Below are positions 1 to 8,700 of a stretch of 64,000 bases of DNA, piece after piece. Source of the stretch: Nevskia sp. (GTDB taxonomy: Bacteria; Pseudomonadota; Gammaproteobacteria; Nevskiales; Nevskiaceae); assembly GCA_031291075.1 (NCBI GenBank), contig JARLJS010000273.1, forward strand, positions 1 to 64,000, given 5' to 3'. A program made the position numbers and the translations under genes. The first letter of the stretch is position 1; each line of letters begins with the position of its first letter. The notes under the pieces are model-generated. The model saw only the letters and a list, made by a program, of their open reading frames with translations, had not been told where the DNA came from and did not search any database.

Positions 1-303
1 CTGCCAGAAGAGGCGCGCCGTGGATGAGCGCATCCGTTTCCGCTTAACCAACGATGTCATGCTGCCTCCGGGGATTGGGCCGGAGCGCATTCAATCAGGA
101 TCGCAGGAATTTACCAGGGTGCGGATTTTCGGACGGATACACTCGTCGAACTATTTGGCAGCCAGCAACTTCTCGAGATACACGAATCGAGGATCATTCC
201 GGATTTCTGGATTTGCATCAGACAGCATTTTCAAGGTGTCTGCGGCTGCTCTTTTGTTTCACTTAGGGCTTTGCCGCGCGGCCGGCGCTGTGCTAGGGCT
301 CTT

Positions 304-837
304 TTATGGTGTCCGATTCCAGCATTTGTCCGCGTTTTCGGTGCCGGAGGTCTGGTGCTGGCCGGAAGATCCGAGACACAGCCTGGCGCACTGGGTGTCG
401 ATGCGCTGGGTCTGGATCGGCACCGCGACGACCACGAATCCGCCCTGGGCATGATCGGAGATCAGCCCGCAACTATCGGGCGTGCGCGTGGTGGGAAAAG
501 TCAGGCCCACGCGGTAGATGGAGCTGAGGTTGGCGCTGCCGCGCACCGTGCCGTCGGACGTGACATAGACGGCCGCTGCGCCATAGCCCAGGTCCTCCAG
601 CGACGTGATGCGGCGTCCGCGATGCGTCGTCTGCCAGTCCTGGCTGCGGAGAAGCACCTCCTCGAGCACGCTCTTGGCCAGCTTGCGGTGTTCCCGCAGC
701 GTGTAGTCCTTGTAGCGCGGCAGCAGCGCCACGGTCAGCAGGCAAGCCGCGATCAAAAGCAGGATCAATGTGACGGAAAAGTCAGGCTTGCGCTCAGTCC
801 GGTGCTGTACTTGTTGCAAAGGCTGGGGCATACCCAT
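304..837 (-). CDS. PilE-like minor pilin with degenerate prepilin leader
   Basis: 177 aa ORF downstream of two pilE-like genes; hydrophobic N-helix followed by RYKDYTLREHRKLAKSVLEEVL and C-terminal 'KCW' typical of PilE-type minor pilins; lacks the G|FTLIEL motif. Confidence 0.65.
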   Translation of the reverse strand: MGMPQPLQQVQHRTERKPDFSVTLILLLIAACLLTVALLPRYKDYTLREHRKLAKSVLEEVLLRSQDWQTTHRGRRITSLEDLGYGAAAVYVTSDGTVRGSANLSSIYRVGLTFPTTRTPDSCGLISDHAQGGFVVVAVPIQTQRIDTQCARLCLGSSGQHQTSGTENADKCWNRTP

Positions 838-1153
838 TCAGGATCCCGGAGTGGCGCTTAGCCAAGCGCCGACAGGGCCAGGATTGGCCAGTCGGGAACG
901 ACGCCGGAACGCCGGCTCCCGACATGAAACATGACAATTGAATCACCAGGCGTCCATAGCGGCGACGCCACGGGCACCGTTACTACCAGCGGTAACTGTT
1001 TACGCGGCACCTTTCCCCCTTTCTTTGATTCCCCCGCGCGTTCCTGAACCAACGATCGATTGCGTGGGTTTGAAGTCTGACACGGATGCAGCGCAGTTGG
1101 CAGTGGGCAAGAGCTACGCCCTCCGGTTGTGTTGCGAAGCAGTGACCCGTCCT

Positions 1154-1633
1154 TCACTTTTCCCAGCATTGGGTGGGATCCGTGACGTTCGTGCCGGCCG
1201 CGGTCGTCGCCGTTTTCAGGCCGGTCGAGTTGATGGCCAGAGTCTGACAGGAGGCATCCCAGTTGGCTTGGCTGCCCTGGGCCACGGCCTGCAGTGTGTA
1301 CGGGGTCGTCGCCGACGTAGTAAGAGAGATCTGGTAGATCGTGTTGCCATCGCTCGCGGTTTGCACGGCACCGTCCCGGTTGATGTAGAAGCTGGTGGTG
1401 GGCGAGCCGCTGTAGCCGTTCAGCGGGGTGAAGGTGGTGGCGTAAGCCTGATTCTGCTGGTTATATGTCTCCTGCTTGGCTGTCAGCCCGGTCAGAACTA
1501 CGCGCGCAACGGCGCGGTTGCTGCGGACGATGTAGTTGCGGTAGTTGTCGAAACCGATCTTGGCCAGGATCGCCGCGATGCTGACCGCGATGACGAGCTC
1601 GATCAGCGTGTAGCCGGCCGTGTGTCTGCGCAT
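1154..1633 (-). CDS. pilE: Type IV minor pilin, PilE family
   Basis: Prepilin motif AGYTLIELVIAVSIAAILAKIGFDNYRNY; C-terminal CQ...DPTQCWEK disulfide-loop pattern. Confidence 0.85.
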   Translation of the reverse strand: MRRHTAGYTLIELVIAVSIAAILAKIGFDNYRNYIVRSNRAVARVVLTGLTAKQETYNQQNQAYATTFTPLNGYSGSPTTSFYINRDGAVQTASDGNTIYQISLTTSATTPYTLQAVAQGSQANWDASCQTLAINSTGLKTATTAAGTNVTDPTQCWEK

Positions 1634-1634
1634 T

Positions 1635-2126
1635 TTATTGCCCCGGCTGGAAGATCCAGCCGTCCTCCGTGACGCCAGCCGGCGTCACGTGCTGCTTGTG
1701 ATAAGCGGTGGTGAAGCCGGAAGTGGAAGGATCACGTGGGTCGATGGTGAGCAGCAGCTTGGATTCGTCCTGCGCCTGTACGCCCGAGGGCGAAGCGGTC
1801 AGGCTGTAGCAGAGCGTGCAGTTGGCCACGGCCGTAGTGGTGTTGATAGAGATGGTATAGAGCTGCGTGCTGCCCTGCGTGATGGGGCAGTTTCCCGACG
1901 AATAGCCGATCTGCGACAGGGTGGGATAGGCGAAGTACCGGTTGTAGTAGTCCTCGATTCTCTTCTGCACCTCGACCAGGCACGCGACCCCGTTCTCGCG
2001 GTTGGTCTTCAGCCGCGACTTGCCGAAGTTGCGCACGGCGAGGGTGGTGATGATCGCCAGGATCAGCACGGCGATCATCAGCTCCTTCATGGAGAATCCT
2101 TTCTGCCGCATAGGTACTCCGGTCAT
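1635..2126 (-). CDS. Type IV minor pilin, PilE-like
   Basis: Prepilin motif KGFSMKELMIAVLILAIITTLAVRNFGKSR; start overlaps pilY1 stop. Confidence 0.8.
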   Translation of the reverse strand: MTGVPMRQKGFSMKELMIAVLILAIITTLAVRNFGKSRLKTNRENGVACLVEVQKRIEDYYNRYFAYPTLSQIGYSSGNCPITQGSTQLYTISINTTTAVANCTLCYSLTASPSGVQAQDESKLLLTIDPRDPSTSGFTTAYHKQHVTPAGVTEDGWIFQPGQ

Positions 2127-5100
2127 GGTCCGGTGTTCGGGTGTGTCGCCCGCCAGTCGACCTCGGCGTTGGTCAGGCCGGAGGAAACCGGAGCGTTGAT
2201 CGTGTTCAGCGAGCCCAGGGACGTCTGGTTCACCACCGTCACCACGCCATTCTGGCTACCGGACGCATCCTGATGGAGGCTCGGTCCCGCGGCCAGACCG
2301 GCTCCGAGGCTGGTCCAGTTGTTGGCGTAGACCGTGGTGCTGACGGTATAGGTGCCGACCGCCGGAATGGCGGGATTGGGCAGGCCGGTGAGGTAGTTGA
2401 GGCCATAGAGGCGGCTGGCGCCGGCGCCGCTGCAGAGTGTGCCATTGGGGATGTAACTGTCCGCGAACAGGATGCCGCCGGCGACCGCGGTGGCGCTCAG
2501 CACGCGCTCGTAGGAGTCAGTGGTGCTCGGCGGGCTTTCGTCGGTCGGCAGGTCGAGCGAGCGCTTCCAGCCGTGGGCGGCCAGCACGGTGGACTCCAGC
2601 GTACTCTCGTTGGTCGCCGAGGTGACGTTGGTGATGGCGCCGGTGCTGACGTTGACCACGCCGTGGGTGACATCGGTGAGGCCCGAATAGGTCGGTGTGG
2701 TGGTGCCGTCGATCACCCCCAACAAGGCTTGCCGTTCACCCGGGTTGACCTTGTCGCCGGACGCGAACAGGCGCCCGGTACCGGCGTAGACCCAGTGGTT
2801 GCCGTTGGGGTCGAAGGCCGCGGACGGCGCGTCGAGGATCGGCAGCCCGGGGTTGGTGAGGGTCGAGAGGGTCCAGCTGCCGTAGGTCGACGACGAGGCG
2901 GCCAGCGAATTGCCGGTGGCGACTTTGACGAGCTGCCCACTGGGAGTGGACAGGGAGGAGCCCGTAGCCAGCCCCACGTAGATGTCGTCGGCCTTGAAGT
3001 CGAGGTTCCAGTCCACCGTGATGGGATCGCCGACGATGGAATTGGCCGCGCTGTTGCCCACCGACGACTGGGAGTTGGTATTGAGGTCGAAGCTGGCCGC
3101 GGGGCTCCCGCTCGACATGCCAGAGGCGGCCAGCCTGTACAGGTAGAGCGTGGCATCGCGGGTACTGGTCCCGTTGGTGTAGCCGCTGGCGGTCGGCAGC
3201 GAGTCAGGACCGCTGCCGAACAGCAGGTCCCACACGTCGCTGCTCGGCGGCGAGCCCGTGCTGTTGTTGATCTGGCTGAACGGCACGATGGTCGGGTAGG
3301 AGGTGGTGAAGCCAAGCGTGCTGGCGCTCAGCGGAGTGGTTCCCGACAGCTCGGCCAGCACCACCGGCGGTTCCTCCGGGTTGGTGATGTCCAGCACCGC
3401 ATAGGCCGAGTGGGTGGTGATTGAGGTGCTGGAGCTCGAGCAGGAGTTGAGTCCGCTGAAGGCGCTGAATGCCGCCTTGCTGGCCGCCGCGCATGCTGGC
3501 AGCGAGATCTCGCCGCCGCCGAAGCGCATGCCGACGATCATGATCGTGCCCCAGCCGTAGGGGTGGCAGGACTGCGGCGTGCTATCGCTGCTCGGTGTGC
3601 AGGTGCTGCTGGTGTGGTCGGAGAAGATGTGCACGTCGGCGATGCGCGGTGCGCCGTCGAAGTAAAACACGTGATTGTAATTGGGGCTGCTCAGCCAGAT
3701 CAGGTGCGGCAGCAGGTTGAAGGGCACGTAGGCCCACATCTCCTGGCCGAGCCCGTGCTGTGGGTAGGACACGGTGCTGTCGGGGCTGCTGGTCTGGAAG
3801 CGGGTCAGGTTGGCGTTGTAGAAGCCGCCGTTGAACGCGTGCAGCATGCCGTCGTTCGCACCCACGTAGATCATCTGCCGGCGCAGCTGGTAGGCGGCCC
3901 GGAACGCGCCGTACGTGGCGTCGTTGTAGAGCAGGTCGTAGGCCTCCGCCGGCGTGCCGACGACCGCCGGCGAGGAGTCGACAATATCGCCCAGCCGGTA
4001 GGTTGCCGTACTGCCGTTGCCGTAGTAATCCAGTCTGCGGTTGCGCAAGGTGCTGCTGTCCTGCCCCCGGACGTAGTTGATCAGGTTGCTCGCCGAGGTG
4101 GCGTCGCCGACGTTGAGGACGCCGTAATAGTTGCTGCTGCCGCTCTGGAATGAGCTGGCGGCTAAGGAGACCTGTTCCCCGCTCTCGGCCACGCCGTTCA
4201 GGTTTTTGTCCAGGAAAGTGAAGATATAACGGCCGTTCTGCGCAGGGCTCGTGTAGCTGCGGTCGGTGATGACCTGCGCGTCGGTCAGGCCGGCCAGATT
4301 GTCGCGGGCCTTCCAGATCGTCTTGATCTGATCGATCGTGATCTGCGTGGCATTGCCGTTGGATGTCGTGGGACTAGGCGTGGGACAGGTGCTGGGTTGC
4401 GACAGATCGCAGGTGACGCGGTAGACCAGCAGGTTGTTGTTCGTGTCGATGGCGAACGCTACCGCGGGATTTGCAGTGAAGTCGCTTTCGGTCAGCGTGG
4501 CATTGCCGGAAGAGTCGACGACGGCTTCCCGCAGGTTGCCCTTGCTGTCGATGAACATGGACTGCAGGTTGCCGAGCCAGGCCGCGCTCTTGCCGTTGCT
4601 GTCGGACCGCGTCGTCACGTAGTACGCCTGGTATGTTGCGCCCTGGCCGCCACGCGAGTCGGCGACCACCGCCGCAGCAGTGCCGGAAGCCGCGCTGTTG
4701 AGGATGTTCTTGAACACCGTGCCGAGCTGGGTCAACAGGGTGGACGGGTTGCGCACCAGGAAATAATTGTCCGGCTGGGTAACTCCGTTCAACGGGGGGT
4801 TGACGCCGGTGCTCCACTGGCCGGTCTGGCACGGCAGCAGCGGGTTGCTGCAGCTTGAAGTGGAATAGCCGCTGAAGCCGCCATACTTGGCAGCGTAGTA
4901 CAGCGGACTCTGCAGGTTCGAGGCCGCGGTGCCGCCACCGGTGAACTTCATGACGGTCACCACCGTACCCCAGGAGCAGACCCCGGAGTAATTGCCGGTG
5001 GTGGGGACGGTGGCGCTGTCGGCGATCAGACTCAGGTCATTGTTGCCGGAGCAGCCGGGACGTACGAACGGGATGTAGGGGCCGTTGGTTGTGCCATACA

Positions 5101-8100
5101 GCGACGATCCCGAGGAGGTATTGGCGCCGGCAATCGAAAAACCGAAAGCCATCGAATTGTAGGCGTAGATCGACAGGGGTTCGACCCGGACCAGCAGGGT
5201 GTTGCCGTCGACCGCCACGCTGGACTTGATATTGCCGCTGCCGTCGCAGACGTTGCCGGCGGGGGCGTTCCAGCAGATGCCGTTGTTGGCCCCGTTGGTG
5301 GAGGTGCTGCATGTCGAGCCGACGCAGAAACTGACCATGCCGTTCAGGTCGAGGTCGTGGTCGTTGCCCCAGGAGGAGTCGTCGTAGACCACGCCGAAGC
5401 TGCCGCTGGTCTGGGCTCCGCTCGAACTGTAGCTGGTGGGCAGGCCGTAGACGTAGTTGGGACTGACGCTGGAGATGCGCTGACCGACCGTCAGCGACAG
5501 GAAGCCGCAGGAGCGCCATCCGGAGGGGGTGGAACTGGGCGCGGTCACCGCGGTACCGGAGGTGCTGCCAGGCGCCGTGTTGTTGGCCTCGCATAGCGGC
5601 GACAGGTTGACGGTACCGCCGGAGAGCTGGATGTTGTAGGTCGGCAGGGGATCCGACAAGGCCACGGTGTAGGTCTTGACGGTGTTGACATAGCCCGTGG
5701 GTTTGCCGACGTTGTTGTTGCCGCTGTTGCTGGCGAACAGGTCCGGACGCAGGTCGTTGGTCCAGGCCTCGTAGGCGAGACCGGCGATGTCGTAACCGCC
5801 TTCCACGGAGGGGAAGGCCGGGCAGATGCCGATGGCCTGTGACAATGAGCCCAGGGTTTGTGCCTGGCACAAATCGGCATAGGTGGTGCTGTCCAGGGCC
5901 TTGTTGCGGCCGACGATGTACTGGTTGGTGCCGTTGACGCCTTCGCTGGTGCCGACGTAGTCGGTAGCCGTGGTCGCCGTCTTGCCGTTGGCGAAGTTCA
6001 GGTCGGTTGGCAGTTCGTCGGTGTCGAACGAGGATGAGCTGTCGGAAATGACGATGATCGAGCACTTCGCGCACCAGTTGGAGGTGCTGTAGGGATCGGT
6101 CCAGGTGACACTGCTGGGCATGCCGGAGATGTAGTTGGCATCGTTACCGACATAGGCGGAGGTGGCGCTCTTGCCGTTGCCTTCGATGTAGCGCACCGCC
6201 TCGGCATACATCTCCGCCAGCGGATTTCCGGAACCGGCGCAGTTGTAGTCGCTGCCGGCTGTGCCCGGGTCGATGATGGCGCCGTTGCTCTGGCTGATAT
6301 TGTCGCGGTTGAGGATGCCGTAGGTTGCGCAGTCGCCGTTCGAGTTGCCCCCCGTTCCGGAATAGCTGACGCTGTAGCCGCTGCCGTTCCAGCCCGGCTG
6401 ATGAAGCAGGTTGAGTGTCTTGACGATGCCCTGGGTCACGCTGGTGCAGAAGTTACCGGTGGTGAGATCGACCTCGTCGCCGGACGCGCAGGCCGTTCCC
6501 GGTGTGTTGTTGGAGAACAGGCCGATGTTGCGCCGCAGCTGGCCGCCGCTGCGCGGCTTGGTGTAGCTGCCGGTGATCAGGCCGAATTTCAGCGCGCCGG
6601 TCTGGCCGTACTGCTGCAGCAGGCCGGTGGGTTTCAGGTGGTCCTTCTGGCTGGCGTCGGTATAAGTGGTACAGAAGCTTTCCTGCACCGTAGCGGTGGG
6701 GTCGCACACCTTGACCCTGGCGGTGAACTCGCCGAGCTTGTCCGGGCCCTGGTAGGTGTAGGTGGTGTAGCTGTACTGCGTATAGCTGTACTGGGTGTAG
6801 GCGTATTGGCTGTAGGTGTATTGCGTATACGCGTACTGGGTGTAGCTGTACTGGGTGTAGCTGTAGAGCTGCACCGTGTAGATGGTCGAGGTGTACTGGG
6901 TATAGGCGTACTGGGTGTAGCTGTACTGGGTGTAGCTGTACTTGGTGTAGGCGTACTGGGTGTACGAGTACTGGGTGTAGGAATACTGCAGGCAGACGAT
7001 GAACCAGAAGGTGCAAGTGCAGCTATAGCCGGAGGGGCAGCTTCCCGAGGACTGGGTGCTGGAGCCGCAGCTATAGCCGGAGGGACAACTTGCCGCGTAC
7101 TGGGTGGTGGAGCTGCAGCTGTAGCCGCTGGGGCAGCTCGACTGCCCGCTGTAGTTGGTGCTGGAGCAGGTGTAGCCGGTGGGACAGCTCCCGCCGGTCT
7201 GCGCGCCCGAGCTGCAGGAATATCCCGACGGGCAGGAAGGCGCGGTCAGGGTGCTTGGGGTGCAGGTGTAGCCGGACGGGCAGGTCTGCTGGCCGGTGAA
7301 ATTGGTGCTCGTGCAGGTGTAGCCGCTTGGGCACGTGCCGGACGGCGTGCCGCTGCTCTGGGTGCAGGTGTCTCCGGTGGGGCAGCTGCCGCCCGAACTA
7401 CCGTTGGTGGCGGTGCAGGTGAAGCCGCTAGGGCAGCTGGTCTGGCTGGTGAGCGTGCTGGAGCTGCAGGAATAGCCCGAGGGGCAGCTTGGAGCGATCT
7501 GCGTGCTTGAGCCGCAGGAGTAGCCGGACGGGCAGCTGGCGCCCGTATAGTTGTTCGAACTGCAGCTGAAGCCGGCCGGGCAACTGGATACCGGGCCGAT
7601 GGTGGTGGTGGTGCAGGTATAGCCGGTCGGGCAGGTGGGTTGCGCGGTCAGCCCGCTGGACGAGCAGGAATAGCCGGACGGGCAGGTCGGCGCCGTCAGG
7701 TTGGAGGACGTGCAGTTGGCGCCGGAGGGACAGCTCGGCCCGGTATAAGTGTTCGCGGTGCAGGTATCACCGCTAGGGCACTTGGTGCCGGTCTGGCCGA
7801 CACTGGTGTCGTTGGGCACGTTGGGCTTGGCGTAGCCGTTGGTGCCGCCGACATAGCTGCTGCGCCACTGGCACTGCAGGTTCTCGGTGGAGGCCCATTC
7901 GGTATAGTTGCCGCTGGCGATGCGGATCAGCGGCGGCTGGCCGTCGCTTATCGAGTTGCTGCTGGTGATGGTGGCGTTGCAGAACGACATCGACGGCGTG
8001 TTGACGAAGCTCGACGGTACGTACTGCGACAGGTCGCTGCCGCTGTAGGTCTTGGCCCAGGCGTGGCCGTCGTCGGGCACGTAAGCCCGCTCCATGATGG

Positions 8101-8689
8101 TGTTGTCGGTGGCGTCGGTGCTGCGGTAGCCGCCGTAGAGCGTGAAGCGCAGCAGGTCCAGCCGGCTCATCGAGATCCAGTTGAGGAAGTTGCCGCTCCA
8201 GTTGGTGCCGCCGCATTGATGGGGCAGGGAACTGGTAGGGCCGACCGTCGCGGAAGCGACTGCCGAGTAGTAGTTGCCCGAGGCGTTGGTATTGGAGCCG
8301 CTGTAGTCGCCGTTATAGGTGTAGCAGATGTGCGGATCGAAATAGCCGAGGTAGTCGAACGAGTCGGTGTACGTGGTATTGATCGTGCCGTTGCCGGTGA
8401 GGTCGGTATAGTCGGTGTAGGCCTTGTTGAAGAGCTGCTCGTCGCGGGAGACCACCAGCATCACCAGCGGCGGTGCATTGGTGCTGGCGGTCACCGGCTG
8501 TCGGTCGTAGGTGGACTCCACCCCGGCCAGCGGGGTCAGGGCCGCCAGCGACGAGGCCTCGGCCGGGCGGTCGGTAGCCAGCATGGAGCCCAGCGCGAGC
8601 GCCGCCGCGGCGGCCAGCGTCAGCTGCCGCAGCGCCGCGCGCCCAAGCTGGGCGTGTTTCATGAGTTTCCCATCCGATCCTTTGGCCAT
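2123..8689 (-). CDS. pilY1: PilY1/PilC-family type IV pilus tip adhesin (copy 1), 2188 aa
   Basis: Located after pilX; signal-peptide-like N-terminus; C-terminal PilY1 motifs (YVGANDGMLHAFNGG, DWNLDFKADDIYVG); contains Cys-loop and Tyr pentapeptide repeats. Confidence 0.93.
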   Translation of the reverse strand: MAKGSDGKLMKHAQLGRAALRQLTLAAAAALALGSMLATDRPAEASSLAALTPLAGVESTYDRQPVTASTNAPPLVMLVVSRDEQLFNKAYTDYTDLTGNGTINTTYTDSFDYLGYFDPHICYTYNGDYSGSNTNASGNYYSAVASATVGPTSSLPHQCGGTNWSGNFLNWISMSRLDLLRFTLYGGYRSTDATDNTIMERAYVPDDGHAWAKTYSGSDLSQYVPSSFVNTPSMSFCNATITSSNSISDGQPPLIRIASGNYTEWASTENLQCQWRSSYVGGTNGYAKPNVPNDTSVGQTGTKCPSGDTCTANTYTGPSCPSGANCTSSNLTAPTCPSGYSCSSSGLTAQPTCPTGYTCTTTTIGPVSSCPAGFSCSSNNYTGASCPSGYSCGSSTQIAPSCPSGYSCSSSTLTSQTSCPSGFTCTATNGSSGGSCPTGDTCTQSSGTPSGTCPSGYTCTSTNFTGQQTCPSGYTCTPSTLTAPSCPSGYSCSSGAQTGGSCPTGYTCSSTNYSGQSSCPSGYSCSSTTQYAASCPSGYSCGSSTQSSGSCPSGYSCTCTFWFIVCLQYSYTQYSYTQYAYTKYSYTQYSYTQYAYTQYTSTIYTVQLYSYTQYSYTQYAYTQYTYSQYAYTQYSYTQYSYTTYTYQGPDKLGEFTARVKVCDPTATVQESFCTTYTDASQKDHLKPTGLLQQYGQTGALKFGLITGSYTKPRSGGQLRRNIGLFSNNTPGTACASGDEVDLTTGNFCTSVTQGIVKTLNLLHQPGWNGSGYSVSYSGTGGNSNGDCATYGILNRDNISQSNGAIIDPGTAGSDYNCAGSGNPLAEMYAEAVRYIEGNGKSATSAYVGNDANYISGMPSSVTWTDPYSTSNWCAKCSIIVISDSSSSFDTDELPTDLNFANGKTATTATDYVGTSEGVNGTNQYIVGRNKALDSTTYADLCQAQTLGSLSQAIGICPAFPSVEGGYDIAGLAYEAWTNDLRPDLFASNSGNNNVGKPTGYVNTVKTYTVALSDPLPTYNIQLSGGTVNLSPLCEANNTAPGSTSGTAVTAPSSTPSGWRSCGFLSLTVGQRISSVSPNYVYGLPTSYSSSGAQTSGSFGVVYDDSSWGNDHDLDLNGMVSFCVGSTCSTSTNGANNGICWNAPAGNVCDGSGNIKSSVAVDGNTLLVRVEPLSIYAYNSMAFGFSIAGANTSSGSSLYGTTNGPYIPFVRPGCSGNNDLSLIADSATVPTTGNYSGVCSWGTVVTVMKFTGGGTAASNLQSPLYYAAKYGGFSGYSTSSCSNPLLPCQTGQWSTGVNPPLNGVTQPDNYFLVRNPSTLLTQLGTVFKNILNSAASGTAAAVVADSRGGQGATYQAYYVTTRSDSNGKSAAWLGNLQSMFIDSKGNLREAVVDSSGNATLTESDFTANPAVAFAIDTNNNLLVYRVTCDLSQPSTCPTPSPTTSNGNATQITIDQIKTIWKARDNLAGLTDAQVITDRSYTSPAQNGRYIFTFLDKNLNGVAESGEQVSLAASSFQSGSSNYYGVLNVGDATSASNLINYVRGQDSSTLRNRRLDYYGNGSTATYRLGDIVDSSPAVVGTPAEAYDLLYNDATYGAFRAAYQLRRQMIYVGANDGMLHAFNGGFYNANLTRFQTSSPDSTVSYPQHGLGQEMWAYVPFNLLPHLIWLSSPNYNHVFYFDGAPRIADVHIFSDHTSSTCTPSSDSTPQSCHPYGWGTIMIVGMRFGGGEISLPACAAASKAAFSAFSGLNSCSSSSTSITTHSAYAVLDITNPEEPPVVLAELSGTTPLSASTLGFTTSYPTIVPFSQINNSTGSPPSSDVWDLLFGSGPDSLPTASGYTNGTSTRDATLYLYRLAASGMSSGSPAASFDLNTNSQSSVGNSAANSIVGDPITVDWNLDFKADDIYVGLATGSSLSTPSGQLVKVATGNSLAASSSTYGSWTLSTLTNPGLPILDAPSAAFDPNGNHWVYAGTGRLFASGDKVNPGERQALLGVIDGTTTPTYSGLTDVTHGVVNVSTGAITNVTSATNESTLESTVLAAHGWKRSLDLPTDESPPSTTDSYERVLSATAVAGGILFADSYIPNGTLCSGAGASRLYGLNYLTGLPNPAIPAVGTYTVSTTVYANNWTSLGAGLAAGPSLHQDASGSQNGVVTVVNQTSLGSLNTINAPVSSGLTNAEVDWRATHPNTGP
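6745..6990 (-). repeat. Tyr-rich pentapeptide coding repeat (QYSYT/QYAYT), 15-bp period, in pilY1 copy 1
   Basis: Translated QYSYTQYSYTQYAYTKYSYTQYSYTQYAYT...; DNA period gtgtagctgtactgg. Confidence 0.95.
7020..7785 (-). repeat. Cys-loop coding repeats CP[STA]G[YFD]xC (16 copies counted) in pilY1 copy 1
   Basis: Counted directly in the translation between KCPSGDTC and SCPSGYSCTCTFWF. Confidence 0.95.
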
Positions 8690-8700
8690 GATCGTCTACC

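Noticed and set aside
858-1169. 103-aa minus-strand ORF between two pilin genes
   Set aside because: Lies in a hairpin-rich gap, overlaps the pilE end, and has no recognisable motif; treated as non-coding.
6745-7785. CRISPR-like periodic repeats
   Set aside because: Repeats are short (15 bp or roughly 45 bp), imperfect, without unique spacers, and translate in-frame as part of PilY1.
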